64,000 nucleotides of DNA from contig JBKDOL010000108.1 in NCBI GenBank assembly GCA_046343015.1, positions 1-64,000 on the forward strand, in the 5' to 3' direction. The notes below the pieces were generated by a model. The model did no database searches. It had not been told where the DNA came from and saw nothing but the letters and a program-made list of their open reading frames with translations. The DNA comes from BJ22 sp021298375 (lineage in GTDB: Bacteria > Planctomycetota > Planctomycetia > Pirellulales > Pirellulaceae). Positions 54,077-62,488 of this stretch are shown here, one piece after another (position 1 is the stretch's first letter; each line of letters begins with the position of its first letter). The position numbers and the translations under genes were made by a program.

Positions 54077-55399
54077 ATGCGCATCGGACAATTCAACACG
54101 CATCCCCACGGCGGAGCCTTCATCGCCGCGGCCCGATTTCACGATGAACTCGTCGCCCAAGGCGTCGATAGCCGGTTTTACTATCGCATCGCCCACCGCC
54201 CTGCCCCGGAACACGGCTCCTACCAGCCCCTGAGTTTCGCCAGTCCCTCGCGCTGGCAAAAACTCAATCCCTGGAACAAGGAAAACGAACACTTGCGGCG
54301 GCGCCGCGTGCACGACTTGTTTGACCTCCACCTCTCCGGTCGCCCCGTTCCCGGCGATAATTTCACCATGGCCGAACTGGCCGACCCCACCCGACTCGAC
54401 TGGAACGGACTGGGAATCGATATCGTCCACTTGCACTGGATTGCCCATCTCGCGGATTATCCGAGCTTTTTTCACTCGATTCCGCGAGGCACGCCCATTT
54501 TCTGGACCCTGCACGACATGTTCCCGGTGACCGGAGGCTGCCATTACTCGGCAGGCTGCAGCCATTTTTCCAGCGGCTGCGGCGATTGCCCGCTGGTGCT
54601 CAACCGACACCCAGATGATGTTTCAGCAGAATCGTTTCAAGCCAAACGCAAAGCCCTGCAGGGCCATCGCCTGCAGGTGATCGCCCCGAGCCAGTGGCTG
54701 CTCGACCTCGCCAGGCAAAGCCCCATCTGGCCGGAAACAACCGAGTTTCGGCTGGTCCGCTACGGACTCGACCTGCAGCAATTCAAACCGCACGGCAAGG
54801 CAGCCGCGCGCGCAGCTTTGGGGCTTGGCTCAGAAGCACTTCTGATTGGGTTTGGTGCGGATAACCTGACCGATGCCCGCAAGGGCCTCCCCGACCTGCT
54901 GAACGCGCTGGAGTTGCTTTCCCCAGACTTGAATGTCGAAGCGATCCTCTTCGGTTCCGGGAAACTGGAAGTCCCGCCCGCTTCACTGAAACACGTTCAC
55001 CAGTTCGGATTTGTTTCCGACCCGGAGCGACAAGCTCTGCTTTACTCAGCATGCGACCTCGTGATTGTCCCCTCGCGCGAAGACAATCAACCCTCGGTGG
55101 GACTGGAGGCCTTGGCCTGCGGAACGCCCGTAGTGGCCACCCGCGCTGGCGGAATTCCCGAATATGTCCATCACGGCGTGAACGGCCTGCTCGCTGAACC
55201 GGCCGACCCGCAGGACCTGCACCGCCAGATCGACTGGATGCTCCGCCATCCCGATGCCCGCCAGGTCATGGCCCAGCGCGGCCGGATGCAAGTCCAGCGG
55301 GAATTCGAGATCACCCGGCAAACCGGACTGTACCGCCAACTCTACGCCGCCAGCCTCGCCGGCGCGACAGCCAGCGCCAACCGCCGCAGGGCCGCCTGA
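54077..55399 (+). CDS. GT4-family glycosyltransferase (440 aa)
   Basis: The protein has a clear GT4 layout. DIVHLHWIAHLADY and TLHDMFPVTGGCHYSAGC (with several Cys, as in many GT4 proteins of polysaccharide clusters) lie in the acceptor half; LRVIAPSQWLLDLARQ-like sequence follows. In the donor half FGADNLTDARKGLPDLLNAL is followed by VPSREDNQPSVGLEALACGT with the E-x7-E motif and VATRAGGIPEYV. It transfers a sugar from a nucleotide donor with retention of configuration. It starts 2 bp after the preceding gene's stop; the C-terminal tail is Ala/Arg-rich. Confidence 0.9.
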   Translation: MRIGQFNTHPHGGAFIAAARFHDELVAQGVDSRFYYRIAHRPAPEHGSYQPLSFASPSRWQKLNPWNKENEHLRRRRVHDLFDLHLSGRPVPGDNFTMAELADPTRLDWNGLGIDIVHLHWIAHLADYPSFFHSIPRGTPIFWTLHDMFPVTGGCHYSAGCSHFSSGCGDCPLVLNRHPDDVSAESFQAKRKALQGHRLQVIAPSQWLLDLARQSPIWPETTEFRLVRYGLDLQQFKPHGKAAARAALGLGSEALLIGFGADNLTDARKGLPDLLNALELLSPDLNVEAILFGSGKLEVPPASLKHVHQFGFVSDPERQALLYSACDLVIVPSREDNQPSVGLEALACGTPVVATRAGGIPEYVHHGVNGLLAEPADPQDLHRQIDWMLRHPDARQVMAQRGRMQVQREFEITRQTGLYRQLYAASLAGATASANRRRAA

Positions 55400-55496
55400 C
55401 GCCCCCCGCTCGGGCGCCCCACAAGCGGGCGACCGACAAGCGGGCGATCGGCACGCTCAGTTCCTGCGCCCGAGCGCCTGCCCGATTTCGCCGCAG

Positions 55497-56417
55497 CTAA
55501 AAGGGCATGATCATCTCGAGGTCGAAGGGGTCGCGCAAACCATCGCCCAACTTCCGCAAGGCTTCTGTCTCAATCTGCCGAACCCGTTCGCGGGTCAGCC
55601 CCAATCGCTCGCCAATTTCTTTCAGCGTATGCGGCTCGACATTGTTCAGACCAAACCGCATTTGCAACACGGTGGTCTCCCGCTCGTCCAGCGTCTTCAT
55701 CATCTCAAAAATGTGCTTGAGCACATCGTGCTCCAGCATTTCGATGTCGGGCGAACGCATCCGCTCGTCCATCACCATCTCGCCAAGTGACCAGCCGGCA
55801 TCTGCCTGATCCGTTTGCGGCGTCGAATTGTAGATTTGAATCGCCTTCTTGATGATCGGCAGCTTCCGTTTCGCCACCCCCAGGAGCCGGGCGATCTCTT
55901 CAGGATTGGGATTCCGTCCCAGCTCCTCGGACAGTCGCAGCGTGGCACGTCGCCACTTGGAGAGCAACTCGACCATATAGGCCGGAATGCGAATCGTCTT
56001 GGCGCAATTAATCAACGCCCGCTTAATCGACTGCTTGATCCAGTAACTGGCGTAGGTGCTGAAGCGGGTCCCGACCGCCGGGTCGTATCCCTCAACGGCT
56101 CGCAACAGGCCAAGGTTGCCCTCTTCGATCAAGTCCTGTAACCCGAGACCCTTTCCGGTGTAACCCCGCGCGATGTTGACCACCAACCGCAGATTGGCCC
56201 GAACCATCCGGTCGCGTGCCTCGACATCGCCCTGCGCGATACGCGTTGCCAGATCTTTTTCCTCCTGCGCGGTCAACAGCCGAGTCTCGTTGATCTCGCG
56301 GAGATAAATCTCCAGCGGAGTCTGTGGCCCTTGATCATTGCGGGACTTGCGAAAGGCCCTGAGCGTCGCCAGGTCTTCGTCTTTGAATTCACCGTCATCA
56401 ACGTCTTCACGTGCCAT
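55497..56417 (-). CDS. RNA polymerase sigma factor, RpoD/SigA family
   Basis: The 306-residue protein has regions 1.2 to 4.2 of a group 1/2 sigma factor: PLEIYLREINETRLLTAQEE (1.2), NLRLVVNIARGYTGKGLGLQ followed by DLIEEGNLGLLRAVEGYDP (2.2-2.3), FSTYASYWIKQSIKRAL (2.4), region 3 and a C-terminal TLKEIGERLGLTRERVRQIE HTH (4.2). Region 1.1 is short or absent, so it could be an alternative or a compact primary sigma. It is alone on the minus strand within a glycan gene region. Its upstream region has the 13 bp repeat and a strong terminator. Confidence 0.93.
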   Translation of the reverse strand: MAREDVDDGEFKDEDLATLRAFRKSRNDQGPQTPLEIYLREINETRLLTAQEEKDLATRIAQGDVEARDRMVRANLRLVVNIARGYTGKGLGLQDLIEEGNLGLLRAVEGYDPAVGTRFSTYASYWIKQSIKRALINCAKTIRIPAYMVELLSKWRRATLRLSEELGRNPNPEEIARLLGVAKRKLPIIKKAIQIYNSTPQTDQADAGWSLGEMVMDERMRSPDIEMLEHDVLKHIFEMMKTLDERETTVLQMRFGLNNVEPHTLKEIGERLGLTRERVRQIETEALRKLGDGLRDPFDLEMIMPF

Positions 56418-56588
56418 GGAACAGACTCGCTTCTCGATTACTGGATGCAGATAGCGATGAGAATCGTCTGCCCCCGCACCGACTCTGCACGTCGCGTAAA
56501 CTTTGACGAGTTAGGGCGAATGTTCCGTTTTCCAAACCTTTGCCGACCAGCCCGTTTGTTCCAGTTCTCCTCACTGTGCCGGACAGGA

Positions 56589-56666
56589 CACGGGAACAAC
56601 TCACGGGAACAACTCACGGGAACAACTCACGGGAACAACTCACGGGAACAACTCACGGGAACAACT
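56589..56666. repeat. 13 bp tandem repeat, 6 perfect copies
   Basis: Six identical copies of CACGGGAACAACT run without gap, about 170 bp upstream of the sigma factor start codon. No substitutions separate the copies, unlike the other arrays in the window, which suggests recent expansion. Confidence 0.95.
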
Positions 56667-56692
56667 CAACGTGCAGTCGCCAATCCCCGGCG

Positions 56693-56732
56693 AAAAAAAA
56701 AACGACCACGTCCCGAATGGAACGCGGTCGTT
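56693..56732 (-). terminator. Strong terminator upstream of the sigma gene
   Basis: CGACCACGT (56703-56711) pairs with ACGCGGTCG (56722-56730) with one mismatch; on the minus strand it is followed by ten T (56702-56693). No annotated minus-strand gene ends just before it: the next one upstream on that strand is the SLC13 permease gene about 1.6 kb away, behind a + strand gene. The rest of 56733-57356 shows no gene I can support. Confidence 0.8.
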
Positions 56733-57356
56733 TTCATGGATGAACTTGCGGGCTCCCGACCGCAATTCTCCGCGTCGCCCGTCGCGTCGACGCGAGCCTC
56801 ACCCGAAAATTCCGAGCGGGTCTCGCCAACCGGTTACAAGCGGCTGAGTGTCGTACTGTGGCCTCGACAACACTCGTTCCGCCGGCAACAGCGAAGTCGT
56901 CCCGCTGACCGCTCTACTCTCGATTTCGCAGCCAGCCGAACAGGCCGGTGAGCAGTCCGCTCACCGAAGCCTCAACGATATCCACCCAGCCCGGGCTGTC
57001 AAACCTTGGAAAAGCCCGGAAACAGCCACTTTGCAGACCGTAACCTGCCGTCAGCTGGGGACTTGCGACGGCGCGAAATTTTCAAAAATTCCCCCAAATC
57101 AATTTCGCCGACCCTTCACCCCGCTAGCAAAAATCCATGCTCCTCCCAGCGAGAATTCCGCAGGCTTGAATTCCCCCGCGAATTCCCCGCCGGCCAGTTC
57201 CTCGACCGGCCGACGAGTCAACACTCCTCGAACAGAGAACAGGCAAGAGCCCCCCTGCTTGGCGGAGACGCCCAGAGCGACCGGGCTCGCGTTGACAGAA
57301 TCGGGCGTTTTCCCTACTGTTTCCGTCTCTGGAAAGGAATCCGCGAGCCCGCTCTC

Positions 57357-58184
57357 ATGAAACAACCTCTGACGGTCATCGTGCCCTGCAAAAACGAGCG
57401 CAACAACATTGCGCAGTGCATCGAGAGCTTCCAGCGTCTGGCGGACGAAATCCTGATCGCCGATTCGGGCTCCACGGACGACACCCTGGAGATCGCCAGC
57501 CGCTATCCCAAAGTTCGGACCATCTCCCGCGAATACATCACCAGCGGCGACTTTAAAAATTGGGCGATTCCCCAGGCTTCACACGAGTGGGTTTTGATCG
57601 TCGATGCGGATGAACGCATCACTCCTGAGTTGGCAAATGAGATTCAACTGGAGCTCTCGCGGGGGCCCGGGTTCGATGGCTACTGGATCTACCGCGACAA
57701 TCACTTCATGGGTCATCCGATCCGTTTTGGCGACGCCCGCACGGATTGCGTGCTGCGGTTGTTCAAGCGCGATCGCGGCCGATACGTCGGCCCCAGCGAT
57801 CACGGCGAGGTCGAAATCTCGACCGGGAAAGTGGGAACGCTCCGCAACCGGATGACTCACTACTCGGTTTGGAGCTACGACCATCTGCTTTTCAAATACG
57901 ACCGCTACACCTCGCTGCAGGCTCAGCAGTGGTACGAGGCTGGCAAACGCACGAGCTATTTCAAGCTGCTGGTTCGGCCCGCCTTCCGGTTCTTCCGCGA
58001 GTACATCCTGCAAGGCGGAATCCTCGATGGCAAAATCGGGCTGCAGCAAGCGTGGCTCTGCGCCTTCTACTCGTTCCTCAAGCAAGCGCGACTCTGGGAA
58101 TTGACCCAGGGCCTGCAGCATCAGGACGTGGAAACGCTTCCACCCCAAGCGACACAAACTCTCCCCAGCCGTCGCGCTGCTTAG
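57357..58184 (+). CDS. GT2-family glycosyltransferase (WaaE/KdtX-like)
   Basis: From ATG 57357 the protein starts MKQPLTVIVPCKNERNNIAQ, the GT2 opening, and has ADEILIADSGSTDDTLEIA and the metal motif WVLIVDADERIT. The C-terminal half (DHGEVEISTGKVGTLRN, FKYDRYTSLQAQQWYEAGKR) matches lipopolysaccharide core beta-1,4-glucosyltransferase-like proteins. Length (275 aa) is typical. An upstream in-frame extension to 57006 exists but is not family sequence. It is probably part of lipopolysaccharide core or other surface glycan synthesis with the other transferases nearby. Confidence 0.87.
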   Translation: MKQPLTVIVPCKNERNNIAQCIESFQRLADEILIADSGSTDDTLEIASRYPKVRTISREYITSGDFKNWAIPQASHEWVLIVDADERITPELANEIQLELSRGPGFDGYWIYRDNHFMGHPIRFGDARTDCVLRLFKRDRGRYVGPSDHGEVEISTGKVGTLRNRMTHYSVWSYDHLLFKYDRYTSLQAQQWYEAGKRTSYFKLLVRPAFRFFREYILQGGILDGKIGLQQAWLCAFYSFLKQARLWELTQGLQHQDVETLPPQATQTLPSRRAA

Positions 58185-58340
58185 CAAATCCAGGCTTAAG
58201 CAAACCTGAATCGCAAAAAGCCCAACCTTCCGGCTCAGGCCCGCTCATCGCCAACTTATCGCCAGCTCTCTGGCAAACCCCGCTCGCAGCAGCAGTTTTT
58301 CGGCCCCAGCCGCCCGGCTCCAAAACGGAAGACCTCGGCT

Positions 58341-60131
58341 CTAAAACGGAAAGACCACGGGGGCCAACAGGACCGTCACTACGAAGAAGATCAGGTCCAG
58401 CGGTACGCCCAGCCGAAAGTAATCCGAAAAACGATAACCGCCCGGACCGTAGACCATCAGGTTGGTCTGGTAACCGAACGGCGTGGCAAACCCCGCCGAG
58501 GCGGCGATACAAACGGCAATCACAAACGGCAAAGGACTGACTCCGAGGTCCGCCGCGCTTTGCCAGGCAATGGGAAAAACCAGAATCGCAGCCGCATTGT
58601 TGGTGATCAACTCCGTGAACACCATCGTCAACAGGTACACGACCACCAGCACCAGCCACGGCTGGCCGCCAACCAACTGAATACAGTTTCCGGCGATCGT
58701 CGCCGCCAGGCCACTGGTGCTGATCGCTTCCCCAATGCCCAGAGCCGCGGCGATCGTCACCAGCAGCGGCCAGTCGATCGCCTGCCGCGCCTGATTGAGC
58801 GTGCAGCACTGCAAGGCGACCATCAGGCAACCGGCGACCAGTGCCGCCGCGAGCAGGCTGAGGCCGTTAAAGGACACGACCGCCACCATCGCCACCAGAA
58901 TCGTCAGGGCAACCCAGGCCCGATCGTGGCGGATCGGCTGGTAATTCTCGACGCCACTGATCAACACAAAGTGATTCGAGTTCCGCTGTCGCGTGACGAA
59001 ATCCTCGTCCGTCTCCAGCAGCAGGGTATCGCCGGCCCGCAGCTCAATGTCGCCGATCTTGCCTTCAATTCGCGTGCCACCGCGAGCCAGCGCCACAACC
59101 GCCGCGGAATACGTGGTTCGGAACTTGCCCTCTCGAATCGTGGTCCCCACCAGCGGGCAGCGGTCGGACACGACGACTTCGATCAGCCTTCGCCTCGCCG
59201 GAGGCGCATCGAGAGTGAAGGCCCCCTCGCGGGATCGTTCCAAACCGCGAATCTTCAGCAAATCGACGACCGATTCGAGTAAACCGACGAATACCAAACG
59301 GTCACTCGCCTCCAAACGCTGCCGTCGCGTGACCGCCGCCAGAACTTCACCCCGCCTTTCGATCTCCAGCAGGTAAAGCCCCGGCAGGCTGCGCAAACCA
59401 GCCTCCTCGACAGTCTTGCCAACCAGGCTGCCGCTTTCCGAGACAACCATTTCCGTCGTGTACTGACGGGGGTCGTCGTCCAGCTGAATGGCCGGTTGCC
59501 GCTTGGGCAACAGCCAGCGCCCTCCGAGAACAGTCAGCATGATCGCCGCCAGCGTGCCGGGAAAAGCGACCCAAAACAGGTCGAACATTCGCATCCCAGC
59601 CCCGCCGCTGGCCTGGCGATAGGCGTTGTTGACCAACAAGTTTGTGCTGGTCCCAATCAGCGTACACATTCCGCCGAAGGTGGCCGCATAGGCCATCGGC
59701 AGGTACAAACTCGAGGGCGAAATCCGTGTACGCTTGCAGATGTCATCCACGACTGGCATGAACATCGCCACCACCGGCGTGTTGTTCAGAAAGCAGCTCA
59801 GCAGCGCCACCGGGGTCATGATTCGAATCTGAGCTGAACGCTCGGTCCGGGGACTCCCCAGAAGCGGCTTGGTCACGAGACTCATCGCGCCGGTTTGGAC
59901 CAGTCCCGCAACGACAACAAACAGGACACCGACCGAAATCAGGCCCGAGTCTCCCATCTTGCCAACCATCGCCACGAAACTCGGCAACCGCGCGCTGCCT
60001 GTCAACTCTCCGACCAGGGCCAAGACTGAAACGATCACCACCAACACGGCGTCGGCAGGGCCCCAATTTCGAAGCAAAGCCCATAACACGGCGACGACAG
60101 CGAACAGGACCAACCACGCTTCCCAAGCCAT
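58341..60131 (-). CDS. SLC13/DASS-type permease with TrkA-C domains
   Basis: ATG 60131 precedes the first hydrophobic segment (AWLVLFAVVAVLWALLRNW); the upstream TTG at 60155 is less likely. The protein has the SNT-type hairpin signature IGTSTNLLVNNAYRQA and a second copy region late in the protein (LTMVFTELITNNAAAILVFP). Between them, about residues 210-380 carry two RCK_C/TrkA_C-like cytoplasmic modules (VGKTVEEAGLRSLPGLYLLEI and GTTIREGKFRTTYSAAVVAL). This arrangement is common in bacterial SLC13 permeases for sulfate or dicarboxylates; the substrate cannot be told. The Asn-Thr motifs fit sodium-coupled transport. Confidence 0.9.
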   Translation of the reverse strand: MAWEAWLVLFAVVAVLWALLRNWGPADAVLVVIVSVLALVGELTGSARLPSFVAMVGKMGDSGLISVGVLFVVVAGLVQTGAMSLVTKPLLGSPRTERSAQIRIMTPVALLSCFLNNTPVVAMFMPVVDDICKRTRISPSSLYLPMAYAATFGGMCTLIGTSTNLLVNNAYRQASGGAGMRMFDLFWVAFPGTLAAIMLTVLGGRWLLPKRQPAIQLDDDPRQYTTEMVVSESGSLVGKTVEEAGLRSLPGLYLLEIERRGEVLAAVTRRQRLEASDRLVFVGLLESVVDLLKIRGLERSREGAFTLDAPPARRRLIEVVVSDRCPLVGTTIREGKFRTTYSAAVVALARGGTRIEGKIGDIELRAGDTLLLETDEDFVTRQRNSNHFVLISGVENYQPIRHDRAWVALTILVAMVAVVSFNGLSLLAAALVAGCLMVALQCCTLNQARQAIDWPLLVTIAAALGIGEAISTSGLAATIAGNCIQLVGGQPWLVLVVVYLLTMVFTELITNNAAAILVFPIAWQSAADLGVSPLPFVIAVCIAASAGFATPFGYQTNLMVYGPGGYRFSDYFRLGVPLDLIFFVVTVLLAPVVFPF

Positions 60132-60186
60132 CTCACTTCCATCCCTAAAAGTCAATATTTGAAGCTCGCTATCGGCAGCTCTTCGG

Positions 60187-60238
60187 ACCGTGCCGCTAGA
60201 CCGTGCCGCTAGACCGTGCCGCTGGACCGTGCCGCTCG
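60187..60238. repeat. 13 bp tandem repeat, 4 copies
   Basis: Units GACCGTGCCGCTA (two), GACCGTGCCGCTG and GACCGTGCCGCTC lie upstream of the permease start and downstream of the VTT gene, both on the minus strand. Confidence 0.9.
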
Positions 60239-60280
60239 TCCCCTCACCGACAGCCGCAGCCCACCACGCTGCTGACCAAG

Positions 60281-60916
60281 TCAGTTCAGGAAATACTTGA
60301 CAACGACAAAACCGAGCACGATCAGGACAAACAGCGCCAGGGTGATCAACTCCAATCGCTGTTCGAGCACTCGGCGGACTGCCGGGCCGAAAAAGAATAT
60401 CGCCGTTGCGACCAGAAAAAACCGGGCCGATCGCCCTAACAAGGAAGCTCCGACCAAAACCGCCAGCGGAACCTGGAAAATCCCCCCCGCAATCGTAAAC
60501 ACCTTATACGGTATCGGCGTGAAGGCAGCCGCAAAAATCGCCCAAAACGCATTGGCCTGATACAGCTTGCCGACGTGATCCACCGCCTCTTGGCTCAGAC
60601 CGGGAACCAACCGCAGGAACAGCGGGCCACACGCTTCCCAAAAAGCGTAGCCAATCAGCCAGCCAAAGACCCCACCCAACACCGAAGCAACAGCGCTGAC
60701 GGCCGCGTAAAAATACGCCCGCCGAGGCTTGGAAACCGACAAGGCAATCTGCAAGACGTCGGGGGGAATGGGAAAAAAGGAACTTTCAGCAAAAGAAATC
60801 AAAAACAAGGCCCAGGTTCCGTAGCGGTGGTCGGCCCAACCCAGCACCCACGCATACAACTGCCGGAGCCAAATCCCCGGTCCCGTGAACGATTTTCTTT
60901 CCGGCGCGTCACTCAT
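60281..60916 (-). CDS. VTT/DedA-family membrane protein (YqaA-like)
   Basis: The 211-residue protein has several membrane helices and the family signature around FAESSFFPIPPDVLQIAL, a VTT (formerly SNARE-assoc) domain feature, then ASVLGGVFGWLIGYAFW and the second re-entrant part FTPIPYKVFTIAGGIF with Pro residues. YqaA/DedA proteins act in membrane lipid (undecaprenyl phosphate or phospholipid) translocation. It is upstream of the SLC13 gene on the same strand, with 149 bp and a tandem repeat between. Confidence 0.88.
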   Translation of the reverse strand: MSDAPERKSFTGPGIWLRQLYAWVLGWADHRYGTWALFLISFAESSFFPIPPDVLQIALSVSKPRRAYFYAAVSAVASVLGGVFGWLIGYAFWEACGPLFLRLVPGLSQEAVDHVGKLYQANAFWAIFAAAFTPIPYKVFTIAGGIFQVPLAVLVGASLLGRSARFFLVATAIFFFGPAVRRVLEQRLELITLALFVLIVLGFVVVKYFLN

Positions 60917-61142
60917 CGGCGATCTCAGTTCCCATTCATTTCCAACTGGGGGGGCGGACAGCTGCGCCCCGAGTCTTCAAACTACTTGAAACCGGCCCGG
61001 AGGTTAACCTCGAACGGCGGCTCGCTCTTCAAAAAAAGCGCGGCCCCCGCTGTAATTCGCGTTTTGCCGGTGGTCGCCTACCATATTTGATGCCTTGCGG
61101 TAAGCTTTTCGGTTTCCCGGAATCCTCAGGATCGCTCAGCCC

Positions 61143-62216
61143 ATGTTCACCCACAGCTTTGTCTGGCTCGCCCAAGTCGAATTTTTCGGTGGACAGATTT
61201 TCGCCCCCGCCGACTTGGCCGTGGTTGGACTGCTGCTCGTGCTCGAAGGGGTGCTGTCGATCGACAACGCCCTCGTGCTGGGGCTGCTTGCCAAACGCCT
61301 TCCCCCGTCGCAGCGGAAACGGGCGCTCTCCTATGGCTTGATTGGAGCCTTTGTTTTCCGCTTCCTGGCGATCGCCACCGCAACTTTCCTCCTGCAATGG
61401 ACTTGGGTCAAGCTCCTCGGCGGCGCGTACCTGCTTTACATCTCGCTCAAGCATCTCCTGTTTGAATCACAGGAAGAAGAGCCCGACCAAATCGTGCTCG
61501 ATGATCAAGGGCAACCAATCCTGGTCGAAGCCGAAACGGGTCGGCCAATCTCAGCGGAACGCGAAGTGCTGGAAATTGAAGAGCGGGTCCCTTTCCCCCT
61601 GGCCGAGGGCCAAGGCACGGTCCTCGAAACGCCCGGAGCCTCCAACGCCCCTGCGAAATCGAGCGGCGGCCAAACAGCCCCGGCACTCGACATGCGAAAG
61701 TTCTGGTGGACCGTATTCGTGATCGAGATGACGGACATCGCCTTTGCGGTCGACTCGATTGTCGCCGCGATTGGGGTCGTCGGCAGCCCTCCCCCCGGAA
61801 CCCCAGCCTCGGCCCCACACCCCAAGCTCTGGGTCGTGATTGTCGGCGGCTTCCTCGGCGTCGTGCTGATGCGATTCGCCGCGGCCTTGTTCATCAAACT
61901 GCTCGATCGCTTCCCCCGCTTCGAAACCGCAGCTTATCTCCTCGTTACCATTATCGGCCTGAAACTCCTCGCCGACTGGGGCCTGAACAGCGACTGGTCC
62001 AGTTATGGCTGGACCGGCAACGTCGAATGGGCCAAATCCTATCTTGGCTGGCTCAAGGAACACTGGATTTTCAGCTTGCCGGCCGAAAGCCATGAACATC
62101 CGCACCTGATCGATTTCCACGACCTTCGCCGCCCGGAATGCATTCTGTTCTGGCTCTCGATGGTCGCAGCCTTCTGCGTCGGATTCCTTCCCAAGCGGTC
62201 TGACGCCAAGCACTAA
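61143..62216 (+). CDS. TerC-family integral membrane protein
   Basis: The N-terminal half has the TerC signature LLVLEGVLSIDNALVLGLLA (acidic residues in the membrane helix), then LKLLGGAYLLYISLKHL-type sequence. The C-terminal half begins FWWTVFVIEMTDIAFAVDSI, the second TerC motif, with further helices. Between helices 4 and 5 is a hydrophilic acidic insertion of about 80 residues (EEEPDQIVLDDQGQPILVEA and beyond) that is longer than usual. TerC proteins are linked to metal-ion (Mn) handling and tellurite resistance. The ATG at 61143 is at the start of a hydrophobic region. Confidence 0.9.
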   Translation: MFTHSFVWLAQVEFFGGQIFAPADLAVVGLLLVLEGVLSIDNALVLGLLAKRLPPSQRKRALSYGLIGAFVFRFLAIATATFLLQWTWVKLLGGAYLLYISLKHLLFESQEEEPDQIVLDDQGQPILVEAETGRPISAEREVLEIEERVPFPLAEGQGTVLETPGASNAPAKSSGGQTAPALDMRKFWWTVFVIEMTDIAFAVDSIVAAIGVVGSPPPGTPASAPHPKLWVVIVGGFLGVVLMRFAAALFIKLLDRFPRFETAAYLLVTIIGLKLLADWGLNSDWSSYGWTGNVEWAKSYLGWLKEHWIFSLPAESHEHPHLIDFHDLRRPECILFWLSMVAAFCVGFLPKRSDAKH

Positions 62217-62390
62217 GCGCAGGACTCGGCCAAGCATTAAGGGAAGGACCTCTCCCCGCTCAGTTCACGTGATTTGGGCGAAACTTCAAGCGCAAGACCG
62301 CTCCAGAGTGCGGGACGTCGACGCGCCGAGGTAGGTGTCCCCCCAACACGCTCAACATCCCGCGCGCGGGTCCCACACGCGGCCACGTCG

Positions 62391-62434
62391 GTCTGCCAAA
62401 AGCCCAGCAGTCTGCCAAAAGCCCAGCAGTCTGC
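62391..62434. repeat. 19 bp tandem repeat, about 2.3 copies
   Basis: Two identical units GTCTGCCAAAAGCCCAGCA (62391-62409, 62410-62428) and a partial third lie in the convergent spacer between TerC and the Tricorn-type gene. Confidence 0.85.
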
Positions 62435-62488
62435 AGGTGCCGCGCGCTTTTCGCGGGCCTCGCTCGACCGGCCTCATCCAGCCCAACT

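Noticed and set aside
56900..57090. Small minus-strand ORF ending GLLTGLFGWLRNRE before the orphan terminator
   Set aside because: There is no ATG or good ribosome binding site; an open frame of about 50 codons is expected by chance at this GC content.
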